From JANQUM01 sp047630355 (GTDB taxonomy: Bacteria > Bacteroidota > Bacteroidia > Cytophagales > Spirosomataceae): a DNA stretch of 17,865 nucleotides. Of this stretch, positions 1 through 7,091 are shown in pieces. The notes beneath the pieces were generated by a model. The model was not told the origin of the DNA and ran no database searches. It saw only the letters and a list, made by a program, of their open reading frames with translations. Position 1 is the first letter of the stretch, and every line of letters starts with the position of its first letter. Location of the stretch: assembly GCA_047630355.1 (NCBI GenBank), contig JBLHXN010000068.1, positions 1 to 17,865 on the forward strand, read 5' to 3'. Position numbers and translations under genes: made by a program.

Positions 1-38
1 GTCAGTAAGTCTTCGCCGGTTTTTATGTTAAAATCCAT
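1..38 (-). CDS. ccoP: Start of a gene in ccoP position (cbb3 oxidase diheme subunit), truncated by window edge
   Basis: Only the first 12 codons and part of the 13th are inside the window. They read MDFNIKTGEDLL from an ATG at 38, followed by the window edge. The assignment rests mainly on order: it follows ccoNO and ccoQ on the same strand, 29 bp after the ccoQ stop, which is where ccoP (membrane-anchored diheme cytochrome c that feeds electrons to CcoO/CcoN) lies in Bacteroidetes. No haem motif is visible in so short a piece, so the identity is inferred from context. Confidence 0.55.
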   Translation of the reverse strand, partial: MDFNIKTGEDLL

Positions 39-67
39 GAGTTTATTCGTTTTTGGTAATGAAATTT

Positions 68-229
68 TTAGTCGTCGCCGAGCGGAAGTTCTTCCATGTA
101 CTTAATGTATTTCTTGTCTGCCTTGAATACAAAGTAGCCGAGCAAGACAAAAAACACGACAAAAACGGAGAGCGAAATAATCGGATAAATCGAAATTCCC
201 TCGATGCTTGATAGATAATTTTTGAACAT
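68..229 (-). CDS. ccoQ: CcoQ/FixQ-family small subunit of cbb3 oxidase
   Basis: A 53-aa protein beginning MFKNYLSSIEG. One hydrophobic segment covers about residues 14-34, then a short basic and acidic tail contains KADKKYIKYMEELPLGDD. The pattern of single membrane span, YxxFKxDKKY and a terminal MxxLPLxDD is what Bacteroidetes CcoQ/FixQ proteins show. CcoQ is a one-span membrane peptide that stabilises the interaction of CcoP with the CcoNO core. It lies 80 bp downstream of ccoNO on the same strand and directly precedes the ccoP start, so it is very likely part of the same transcript. The gene is shorter than most gene-finder cut-offs and easily missed. Confidence 0.88.
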   Translation of the reverse strand: MFKNYLSSIEGISIYPIISLSVFVVFFVLLGYFVFKADKKYIKYMEELPLGDD

Positions 230-309
230 GGTTTTAGTTGTTAATGGTTTTTCAAAAACCGATGGGCAAGGCTAAAAAGTTGAGTAGGCCCGCCGGCTTA
301 ATTAATCTC

Positions 310-2508
310 TTATTTCATTCGGCTTTCGTCAGAAATCCGAACAGTATTTTCGTTCTTGATGTCTGTTCCCATCCGTTGCAGGTAAGCAATCATCGCAATG
401 ATTTCCTTATCTTTATCTGCATTGATTTTTGAATCTTTGAGATTCTTAGCGATTCCTTCCGCCTGACGTTCCATGTCAGCTACGGCTTCGTTTTCAAAGC
501 CTTCGGGGTAAGGAACGCCCACAATCCGCTGTGCCCTTATTTTTGCGGCCATGTCTTCTTTGCTGTAGTCATCATCAAATAACCACGTATACGGCGGCAT
601 GATAGAACCTGGCGACATACTCTCCGGCTCTAACATATGATTATAGTGCCAGCTGTCGGGATATTTCTGCCCGATGCGGTGCAAGTCAGGGCCAGTTCTT
701 TTTGAACCCCACTGGAACGGATGGTCATATACGAACTCTCCGGCTTTTGAATATTCTCCGTAACGCTCGGTTTCTGACCGGAACGGGCGAATCATTTGCG
801 AGTGGCAAGTGTAACAGCCTTCCCGGATATAAATATCACGACCTTCTAATTCTAACGGTGTGTAAGGTTTCACGGAAGCGATGGTCGGTACGTTGGAGTC
901 AATAATGGCTGTTGGCACAAACTCAACTACTCCGCCAATCAATACGGCAACAAATGCTAAGGCGGTGAATAAAACGGGCTTGCGTTCGAGAACTGAGTGC
1001 CAATGCCCTCCCACAACTTTCACATTCTTTGCCAAAGCGGGGGCTTCGTCGTATTCAACGGCAACGAACGTTCCTTGCTTAGCGGTTTTGATCAGGTTAT
1101 AAACCATCATCAATGTTCCAGTTAAATACAAAACCCCACCGAAAGCACGCAAAACGTACATTGGCACAATTTGCGTTACAGTTTCTAAGAAGTTAGGATA
1201 CGCCAAGAAACCATCTTGCGTAAACTCTTTCCACATCAAGCTTTGGGCGAAACCCGCCCAGTATAATGGTAAGGCGTAAAACAAAATTCCTAACGTGCCG
1301 ACCCAAAAATGGTTATTGGCAAGTTTCACGGAATACAGTTCAGTTTTCCACATTCGGGGAACCAGCCAGTACAACATTCCAAAAATCATGAAGCCGTTCC
1401 AACCCAAACCTCCAATGTGCACGTGGGCGATAATCCAATCAGTATAATGGGCAATTGCACTCACGTTTTTAAGTGAAAGCATCGGACCCTCAAAAGTTGC
1501 CATACCGTAACAAGTTACTGCCACCACGAAGAATTTCAGAACCGGATTATCCCGAACTCTATCCCACGCACCCCGAAGGGTAAGCAAACCGTTCAGCATT
1601 CCACCCCAAGACGGAGCAAGAAGCATAATTGAAAACACCACGCCGAGGCTTTGTGCCCAATCGGGCAAAGCTGTGTAAAGTAAGTGGTGAGGTCCCGCCC
1701 AGATATAAATAAATATCAACGACCAGAAGTGGATAATCGAAAGTTTATAAGAAAAAACCGGACGGTTCGCCGCTTTTGGTAAGAAGTAGTACATCAAACC
1801 TAAATACGAAGTAGTCAGGAAGAACGCAACGGCATTGTGCCCGTACCACCATTGCACCAACGCATCCTGAACTCCAGCGTACCAAGAGTAACTTTTGAAA
1901 GCAGTAACGGGCATTGCTGCCGCATTCACTACGTGCAGTAAAGCAACCGTTACCGCCGTAGCGATGTAGAACCAGATTGCCACGTACATATGGCGTTCCC
2001 GACGCTTTATGATTGTACCAATTAGATTAATCGTAAAAATTACCCAAATCACCGCGATGGCTATGTCAATAGTCCATTCTAATTCAGCGTATTCTTTACC
2101 TTGGGTATAACCCAAAGGAAGCGTAATGGCAGCGGCTACAATAATCAGCTGCCAACCCCAAAAGTGAATCCAAGTTAAAACTTTGCTGAAGAGTGCTGTT
2201 TTGAGTAAACGAGGAGCTGAATAATAAATACCCGCAAACATACCATTTCCTACGAATGCAAATATAATGGCGTTTGTGTGTAACGGCCGCACCCGACCAA
2301 AGGTAGTATAAGGCAACGAAAGTGAAGCAGCTGGCCAAAAAAGCTGAACTGCGGCGTAAATTCCGGCGAGCATCCCAACGACACCAAAAACCACCGTGGC
2401 TATCATAAACTCTTTTACTACCTTATTATCGTAGTAGAATCTTTCAACCGCCGCCCCACCATTTATGGTATCGATGTCTGGTTTATAGAAAGGTCTGGTT
2501 AATTGCAT
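310..2508 (-). CDS. ccoNO: Fused cbb3-type cytochrome c oxidase subunits I and II (CcoN-CcoO)
   Basis: A 732-aa fusion of the catalytic haem-copper subunit CcoN (about residues 1-480, multi-spanning) and the membrane-anchored monohaem cytochrome c subunit CcoO (about 505-732). CcoN metal-ligand candidates are visible: H77 in RPLHTN, H224 in YGHNAV (CuB), the H274-H275 pair in GPHHLL, and H362/H364 in IAHVHIGG. CcoO has a transmembrane anchor near 510-530, a haem c motif CYTCH at 565-569 followed by QMIRPFRSE, and a probable axial Met637 in SIMPPY. The enzyme oxidises cytochrome c, reduces O2 with high affinity and pumps protons. The N-O fusion is the usual form in Bacteroidetes. It has its own promoter region upstream with two candidate Crp-type boxes, then is followed by ccoQ and ccoP. 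Confidence 0.97.
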   Translation of the reverse strand: MQLTRPFYKPDIDTINGGAAVERFYYDNKVVKEFMIATVVFGVVGMLAGIYAAVQLFWPAASLSLPYTTFGRVRPLHTNAIIFAFVGNGMFAGIYYSAPRLLKTALFSKVLTWIHFWGWQLIIVAAAITLPLGYTQGKEYAELEWTIDIAIAVIWVIFTINLIGTIIKRRERHMYVAIWFYIATAVTVALLHVVNAAAMPVTAFKSYSWYAGVQDALVQWWYGHNAVAFFLTTSYLGLMYYFLPKAANRPVFSYKLSIIHFWSLIFIYIWAGPHHLLYTALPDWAQSLGVVFSIMLLAPSWGGMLNGLLTLRGAWDRVRDNPVLKFFVVAVTCYGMATFEGPMLSLKNVSAIAHYTDWIIAHVHIGGLGWNGFMIFGMLYWLVPRMWKTELYSVKLANNHFWVGTLGILFYALPLYWAGFAQSLMWKEFTQDGFLAYPNFLETVTQIVPMYVLRAFGGVLYLTGTLMMVYNLIKTAKQGTFVAVEYDEAPALAKNVKVVGGHWHSVLERKPVLFTALAFVAVLIGGVVEFVPTAIIDSNVPTIASVKPYTPLELEGRDIYIREGCYTCHSQMIRPFRSETERYGEYSKAGEFVYDHPFQWGSKRTGPDLHRIGQKYPDSWHYNHMLEPESMSPGSIMPPYTWLFDDDYSKEDMAAKIRAQRIVGVPYPEGFENEAVADMERQAEGIAKNLKDSKINADKDKEIIAMIAYLQRMGTDIKNENTVRISDESRMK

Positions 2509-2540
2509 AGTACTTTAATTATTACTGTTTAATACTGTAA

Positions 2541-2605
2541 CAAAAGTACTTTTGGACGAAATGGGGAAAAATGACGGTCGTCGGTTGATTTTATGACGAA
2601 TGTCA
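2541..2605 (-). promoter_or_regulatory. ccoNO promoter with two candidate Crp/Fnr-type boxes
   Basis: On the minus strand a Bacteroidetes -7 box TACTTTTG (plus 2541-2548) lies 32 bp before the ccoNO start. No TTG is seen at the normal -33 distance, which suits an activator-dependent promoter. Two palindromic sites lie upstream: TGACggtcGTCg at 2572-2583 (one mismatch to TGAY-N4-RTCA) and TGACgaatGTCA at 2594-2605 (full match). Their centres are 22 bp apart, two helical turns. The nearer centre (2577.5) is 29.5 bp from the upstream edge of the -7 box, which is the same offset as at the ccoI operon promoter. The likely regulator is the receiver-Crp protein encoded at 7092-8144. Function is inferred. 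Confidence 0.55.
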
Positions 2606-2635
2606 GTAAAATAACAAGTGCAGAGACATCGTAGA

Positions 2636-2675
2636 GGACGTGTAGGAGCGTAAGATTTTACGCCCCTACACGTCC
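2636..2675. repeat. REP-like long hairpin overlapping the end of ccoS
   Basis: Arms 2636-2653 and 2658-2675 form an 18-bp stem with a 4-base loop. The only imperfect pair is a G-U in the minus-strand transcript and an A-C in the plus strand. No T-run follows on either side, so it is not a standard rho-independent terminator. The arm sequence, GTAGG(A/G)GCGTAA, resembles short dispersed palindromes common between genes in Bacteroidetes and cyanobacteria. One arm contains the last two sense codons and the TAG stop of ccoS. It could protect the 3' end of the ccoI-ccoS transcript. Confidence 0.7.
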
Positions 2676-2824
2676 GTATTTTCTATTTCACCATCTATCA
2701 ACATACGTACAGCCGGAGAAACCGTATCTTCAAATTGTCCGTCTTGCGTTGCCCAAAAGAAAGCGACCAAAAAACCTCCGGCAACGAGCAAAGCTAAAAT
2801 GACCAAGAATATGATTACGCCCAT
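2666..2824 (-). CDS. ccoS: cbb3 oxidase assembly protein CcoS
   Basis: A 52-aa protein beginning MGVIIFLVILALL. It has one N-terminal membrane span (about residues 2-24) followed by the family signature WATQDGQFEDTVSPAVRML (compare WxxxxGQFDDxxxPAxRML). CcoS is needed to load haem b and copper into CcoN. The ATG lies 7 bp after the ccoI stop, so the two genes are surely co-transcribed, and CcoI-CcoS adjacency is standard for cbb3 loci. The C-terminal end and the TAG stop fall inside a long hairpin repeat (2636-2675), so the last residues after RML are probably repeat-derived. The gene is too short for many gene callers. Confidence 0.93.
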   Translation of the reverse strand: MGVIIFLVILALLVAGGFLVAFFWATQDGQFEDTVSPAVRMLIDGEIENTDV

Positions 2825-2831
2825 ATTAATA

Positions 2832-5306
2832 TTAGATTTTTAATTTATGAACCTTGTTAGTTAGAAAACCCATTTGGTAGGCGTAGAGGTACGTTAAACC
2901 AACCGCAAAAAGCACCACCGATATGGTACTCAACGGCATAAATATCGCCGCGAAAACGGGAGATAAATTACCCGTTGCCGCCCACGAAATACAGATTGCG
3001 TTATACACCAACGAAAGTACCAAACTCGCTTTTACGGTTCTTAACGAAATCTGACTAAAACGGAGGAAGTCAGGCAACCGATGAAATTGCTTCGCTTCCA
3101 GAATAGCATCACAAGCGGGAGTGAACGAGTGAGCATCGTCGCTTAATGCTATGCCAATTTGACTTTGCCGCAACGCTCCCGCATCGTTCAGTCCGTCGCC
3201 AATCATCAAGATATTTCTGCCTTCGTTTTTAGAGCTTTTGATAAACTGCAATTTATCGCCGGGCTTTTGTTGGAAATGCAGGTTGCTTTCTCCGAAATAA
3301 GGTTGCAGCAGAGTTTTTGCTCCGGCGTTATCTCCCGACAACAGAATCAACTCGAAGCGTTTTTTCAAATCACCGAGCACTTCCCGCCAGTTTTTACGGT
3401 AACGCGAACTGATAACAAACTTACCGTAATATTTCCCGTCTAATTGCACGTGAACATTCGCATTTTCTTCGTTGCTATTTTCCAAAACCACTACAAATTC
3501 CGCACTGCCGAGTTTGATTTCTTTACCGTCGATTTTTGCAATTAAACCGTTGCCTTTTATTTCCTCAAAACCTGAAATAGTAAATGCCTCCTCCCGCTGA
3601 AAATTAACCAAATGACTAGCGACCATCCGGCTCAGCGGGTGATTGGAATTTTTTAGAACGGCGACAATTTGTTGTTTTTGCAACGTTGAAAGCTCTTCGC
3701 CTTCGTACAAAACTTTCGTTTGCGAATTCTTGGTGAGCGTTCCGGTTTTGTCAAAAACCACGGTATCTATTTCGTTCATCAGCTGAATTACACCCTGATT
3801 TTTTACGTAAAGTTTATTTCTTCCAAAAATCGCCATGACAGTATTCATCGTGAATGGCATGGAGAGCGTCAACGCACACGGACAAGCCACCATGAGTATT
3901 GCCGTCATGCTAATCCAGGTTTTATCGGGGTTTACAAACCACCAAAAAATACCCGTACCGATGGCAATTGTGAGCGTGATAAACGTAAAATATTTACTAA
4001 AAAGGTTCGCTAATTCGGTGGTAGGCGTATATTTATCTTTCTCGAAAGGTTGATCGTTCCAAAGTTGGGTGAGGTAACTTTGCGAAACGGGCTTTTTCAC
4101 AAGCAATTCTATTTGTTTCCCAATTTGCCTTCCTCCGGCGTAAATTAGTTCACCCGTTTTCACGGCTTCCGTAGCAGATTCTCCGGTAACGAAACTGTAA
4201 TCAATGTTCGCTTCGCCCTTAATCAAAATCGCATCTGCGGGAATAATTTCTTCGTTTCGGACAACCATTTTATCTCCGATAACTAATTCGCTGACGTTTT
4301 TATAGGTCGCTTTTTCTTCGGAAACTACTTCTACCGCCAACGGAAAATACGATTTATAATCCCGGTTAAACGAGAGGAAATTGAACGTGACATTTTGCAC
4401 CCATTTACCAAGCAATAAAAAGAAAACTAACCCCGCCAGACTATCCCAATAACCCGCCGATTGGTTCACAAATGTTTCGTAAAAACTACGTCCGAATAAT
4501 GCTATTACTCCCAAAGCAATCGGAATATCGACGCTCATTACGTTGGTTTGTTTTCCGAAGAACTCTTTCAACGATCGCCACGCCCCAACTAAATAACTGC
4601 TTGCTCCGTAGAAAAATACCGGAAGCGAAAGCCCGAAGTTGAGGTACAGAAAAAACCGCTGGTACTGAACGTCCACTAAGTCATTCAAATCCATGTTAAA
4701 GTATTCGGGAAAGCTTAATAGCATAATATTCCCAAAACAAAAACCCACCACGCCAATTTTGAAAATTAACGAGTTCTCTTTTTTATTTGATTTTTCGGTC
4801 CTTTCGCTGCTTTGTAAGTTTATGGAAGGTTCGTAGCCCAGCGTTATCAAAAGCTCCACAATTTCTTTCAGCGTTACAACGGTAGGGTTATAAGAAACTG
4901 CTAGTTCTTTTTTAATAAAATTAAGTCGTGAGCTGTAAACTCCCGCTTTTATTTTCTGGAAATTCTCCAATAACCAAACGCACGAACTGCAATGGACCGC
5001 CGGAATGAAAAACGTAATTTTATTCAGTTTCTCACTCTCAAATTGTAATAATTGTTTTTGGATTTTGGGTTCGCTAAGGTAATTGTATTTATGTTCGAAA
5101 TGCGTCGCCTTTAGGCTGATCCCCGCGTTTTCGTTCAGGTCGTAATACGTACACAAACCGTTATTTTGCAAGATTTGATAGACCGTTTGGCAACCGTTGC
5201 AACAGAAAAAATGCTCCTCAAAGTTAAAGGGATTTTCGTTACAATCATCTCCGCAGTGGTGGCATTTGATTTTTGCTTTGGTGGTACTTGGTTGCGGTGC
5301 TACCAT
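2832..5306 (-). CDS. ccoI: Copper-transporting P1B-type ATPase of cbb3 assembly (CcoI/FixI)
   Basis: An 824-aa heavy-metal P-type ATPase. In order it has a Cys-rich N-terminal zinc-ribbon-like segment (CHHC at 15-18, then C35, C36, C39), a heavy-metal-associated domain with the CSSC pair C106/C109, membrane helices from about 180, the actuator motif TGES (374-377), the ion-channel motif CPC (475-477), the phosphorylation motif DKTGT with D519, the HP motif (556-557) and GDGLND (703-708). The extra N-terminal Cys region plus CSSC and CPC is the FixI/CcoI layout. Such pumps export copper to supply the CuB site of CcoN. It starts 6 bp after the upstream 122-aa gene and is followed 7 bp later by ccoS, forming one operon transcribed away from the kinase gene at 5840. 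Confidence 0.95.
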   Translation of the reverse strand: MVAPQPSTTKAKIKCHHCGDDCNENPFNFEEHFFCCNGCQTVYQILQNNGLCTYYDLNENAGISLKATHFEHKYNYLSEPKIQKQLLQFESEKLNKITFFIPAVHCSSCVWLLENFQKIKAGVYSSRLNFIKKELAVSYNPTVVTLKEIVELLITLGYEPSINLQSSERTEKSNKKENSLIFKIGVVGFCFGNIMLLSFPEYFNMDLNDLVDVQYQRFFLYLNFGLSLPVFFYGASSYLVGAWRSLKEFFGKQTNVMSVDIPIALGVIALFGRSFYETFVNQSAGYWDSLAGLVFFLLLGKWVQNVTFNFLSFNRDYKSYFPLAVEVVSEEKATYKNVSELVIGDKMVVRNEEIIPADAILIKGEANIDYSFVTGESATEAVKTGELIYAGGRQIGKQIELLVKKPVSQSYLTQLWNDQPFEKDKYTPTTELANLFSKYFTFITLTIAIGTGIFWWFVNPDKTWISMTAILMVACPCALTLSMPFTMNTVMAIFGRNKLYVKNQGVIQLMNEIDTVVFDKTGTLTKNSQTKVLYEGEELSTLQKQQIVAVLKNSNHPLSRMVASHLVNFQREEAFTISGFEEIKGNGLIAKIDGKEIKLGSAEFVVVLENSNEENANVHVQLDGKYYGKFVISSRYRKNWREVLGDLKKRFELILLSGDNAGAKTLLQPYFGESNLHFQQKPGDKLQFIKSSKNEGRNILMIGDGLNDAGALRQSQIGIALSDDAHSFTPACDAILEAKQFHRLPDFLRFSQISLRTVKASLVLSLVYNAICISWAATGNLSPVFAAIFMPLSTISVVLFAVGLTYLYAYQMGFLTNKVHKLKI

Positions 5307-5312
5307 GAGTTG

Positions 5313-5681
5313 TTATTCAAATTCTCTAAAAATCTCGCTGCCCACTTTATTCTGCTGCCGGAGTGTCCATTGACTCGTGAAAGCTGTTTCAACGTTTGAA
5401 TTTGCCAGTTTACGAGCTATGCCGACCTGCAACCCCATATTTTTCCAGAACAGGTTCATTACTTCCCGAACTGTAAGTTCGTCGTGGATAGTGAAGTCAT
5501 GCAGCTTCCGGCAGGAAGAAAGTTTATCTAATCGCGTTAAAGGGTAGTACATACTTGCCTCTTTCCCGTCATAAAAAATCTCCAATTTTAAAAATGGAAA
5601 TAATTTCTGAAAATCAGCGACCAGAGCTTTTACGTTCATAGGTCCCTTCACCATTAGCTGTGTATCCCTTACTGTCTTCAT
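5313..5681 (-). CDS. Unrecognised 122-aa protein, first gene of the ccoI-ccoS operon
   Basis: A soluble-looking protein with no signal peptide or membrane span. The N-terminal part (KGPMNVKALVADFQKLFPFL) looks like a helix that docks to a FYDGKEASMYYPL beta segment. The middle HDELTVREVMNLFWKNMGLQVGIARKL and the tail QWTLRQQNKVGSEI resemble, from memory, a family of small Bacteroidetes hypotheticals with TVxELExxFxxxFGLxVQVFR and DDWTLxEQNxxG signatures. I know no function for that family. It begins at an ATG at 5681, ends 6 bp before ccoI, and is preceded by a perfect -7 box and a candidate Crp-type site. Its position suggests a role in oxidase maturation or its control, but nothing in the sequence proves this. 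Confidence 0.85.
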   Translation of the reverse strand: MKTVRDTQLMVKGPMNVKALVADFQKLFPFLKLEIFYDGKEASMYYPLTRLDKLSSCRKLHDFTIHDELTVREVMNLFWKNMGLQVGIARKLANSNVETAFTSQWTLRQQNKVGSEIFREFE

Positions 5682-5699
5682 GCAAGTTTTTTTACACTA

Positions 5700-5742
5700 C
5701 AAATGTATCAGTCTTATTAATGGCAAATTATGACTACTATCA
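5700..5742 (-). promoter_or_regulatory. Promoter and candidate Crp/Fnr-type box for the 122-aa gene/ccoI/ccoS operon
   Basis: On the minus strand, TACATTTG (plus 5700-5707) matches the Bacteroidetes -7 consensus TAnnTTTG exactly. A TTTG (plus 5724-5727) lies 16 bp upstream, slightly closer than usual for a -33 box. The palindrome TGACtactATCA (5731-5742) matches TGAY-N4-RTCA. Its centre is 29.5 bp from the upstream edge of the -7 box, roughly -42 from the expected start point, a class II activator position. Motifs are seen directly; the regulator and mode of action are inferred. Confidence 0.55.
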
Positions 5743-5795
5743 CGAGGTAGTCTAACATAAATTACATTAATGGTGGTGGAGGTAGTGTATAAACA

Positions 5796-5838
5796 TGATT
5801 TTGGTCATATATTAGTAAAAGTAAACGCCGTAATTTTC
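5796..5838 (+). promoter_or_regulatory. Candidate Crp/Fnr-type box upstream of the kinase-regulator operon
   Basis: TGATtttgGTCA (5796-5807) is a full match to the TGAY-N4-RTCA pattern, flanked by A and T that extend the symmetry. TAATTTTC at 5831-5838, a near match to TAnnTTTG, again sits 29.5 bp from the box centre. However, it lies only 2 bp before the ATG at 5840, which would put the start point inside the assumed coding region. The box could instead serve autoregulation by overlapping TGATTTTG, itself a weak -7 match, or act on the divergent ccoI operon from further away. Confidence 0.4.
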
Positions 5839-5839
5839 G

Positions 5840-7084
5840 ATGAATAATAACAAGTCAGAAATTTTAGAAAATCAGAAATTGGCAAACACCGATCGTACGA
5901 ACAAATTTGAGGCACTATTTGAGTATGCAACCGAAGGGATGCTCATTACTGACGATAAAGGCACCATAAACAGAATAAACCCGAGCGGGGCAAAGCTCTT
6001 TGGCTATGGGGGAAACGAACTCACCGGACAATTAATTGAATTATTGATTCCGAACCGACTAAAGTCACGACACGTTCATCACCGCACCGGATATATGGTG
6101 AACCCGCACGCCCGCTCGATGGGGAAAGAACTTGATTTATTTGGCTTGAAAAAGGATGGTTCCGAATTCCCGATAGAACTTAGCCTTAGTCCTTTCAAAA
6201 GCAGTAAAGGAGCGTTTGTTGTGGCTTTCATCATTGATATTTCCGAGCGTAAAGCGATGGAGTTGAAAGAGAAAAACTACCGAAAATCACTCGAAAAAGA
6301 AGTAGAAGACCGGACACTCATTCTGAAAGAAGCCATCAAAAAACTGGAGAAAACCAAAGCCGAACTTGACCAAGCATTGACCCGTGAAAAAGAACTGAAC
6401 GTGATGAAATCCCGCTTCGTATCCATCGCTTCGCACGAGTTTAGAACGCCGCTTTCTACCATATTATCTTCTTTGAACTTACTCAATAAATATGACAAAT
6501 TAGGCAACGTAGAAAAACGTGAGAAACACGCAATCCGCATCAAAAGCTCTATTAAATTATTGACCGATGTCCTAGACGATATTTTGTCCGTGAATAAAAT
6601 AGAAGAAGGCAAGGTAATGGTAAGTTGCAGCGACTTTTCCGCCGCTGAGTTCTTTCGGGAATCGATTTCCGAAGTAAACGGTATCTTGAAAGAAGGGCAA
6701 CATATCACTGTTGAAACCCCACTGCATACTTCGGTGACCATTTGTCAAGACAGGAAACTCTTGCGTCATATGTTGATGAATTTACTAACAAACGCCGCCA
6801 AATTCTCCGAAGAGAAAAAAGAAATTCTGGTCAGAATAACACTGAACGAACATACCATCACATTCGCAGTCAAAGACAGCGGAATTGGTATTCCCGAACG
6901 AAATAAAAAAGACCTGTTCAACCGATTTTTCAGAGCAGATAACGTCGAACAAATTCAAGGTACGGGCTTAGGGTTGAGCATCGTAGCTCAATATACGGCA
7001 TTGCTCAAAGGCACGGTATCTTTTGAAAGTGAAGAGGGAAAAGGCAGTGAATTCATCATTACCGTTCCCCGAAATTTAAATTGA
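5840..7084 (+). CDS. Soluble PAS-domain sensor histidine kinase, FixL-like
   Basis: A 414-aa cytoplasmic kinase with no membrane span. A single PAS domain (about residues 20-138) is followed by a coiled coil (about 138-190), HisKA with the phosphoacceptor H199 in SHEFRTPLS, and HATPase_c with the N box N314-N318, the G1 box DSGIG (346-350) and the G2 box GTGLGLS (374-380). Within the PAS, PNRLKSRHVHHRTGY places H78 in SRH where, by hand alignment from memory, FixL has its haem-ligating His200. The FixL arginine that contacts bound O2 aligns with a leucine. Haem binding is thus possible but unproven, since this SRHxxH pattern also occurs in PAS domains not known to bind haem. It precedes its response regulator by 7 bp and is divergent from the ccoI operon. 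Start: ATG 5840; a TTG at 5879 is an alternative. Confidence 0.93.
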   Translation: MNNNKSEILENQKLANTDRTNKFEALFEYATEGMLITDDKGTINRINPSGAKLFGYGGNELTGQLIELLIPNRLKSRHVHHRTGYMVNPHARSMGKELDLFGLKKDGSEFPIELSLSPFKSSKGAFVVAFIIDISERKAMELKEKNYRKSLEKEVEDRTLILKEAIKKLEKTKAELDQALTREKELNVMKSRFVSIASHEFRTPLSTILSSLNLLNKYDKLGNVEKREKHAIRIKSSIKLLTDVLDDILSVNKIEEGKVMVSCSDFSAAEFFRESISEVNGILKEGQHITVETPLHTSVTICQDRKLLRHMLMNLLTNAAKFSEEKKEILVRITLNEHTITFAVKDSGIGIPERNKKDLFNRFFRADNVEQIQGTGLGLSIVAQYTALLKGTVSFESEEGKGSEFIITVPRNLN

Positions 7085-7091
7085 GAAACAG

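Noticed and set aside
2636..2675. Hairpin considered as a rho-independent terminator for ccoS
   Set aside because: The stem is strong, but no T-run follows on the minus strand, and it resembles a dispersed palindromic repeat.
6277..6741. A 154-codon open frame on the minus strand inside the kinase gene
   Set aside because: It is antisense to the conserved HisKA and linker region, has low-complexity Ser-rich content and no start context or family resemblance, so it is a reading-frame shadow.
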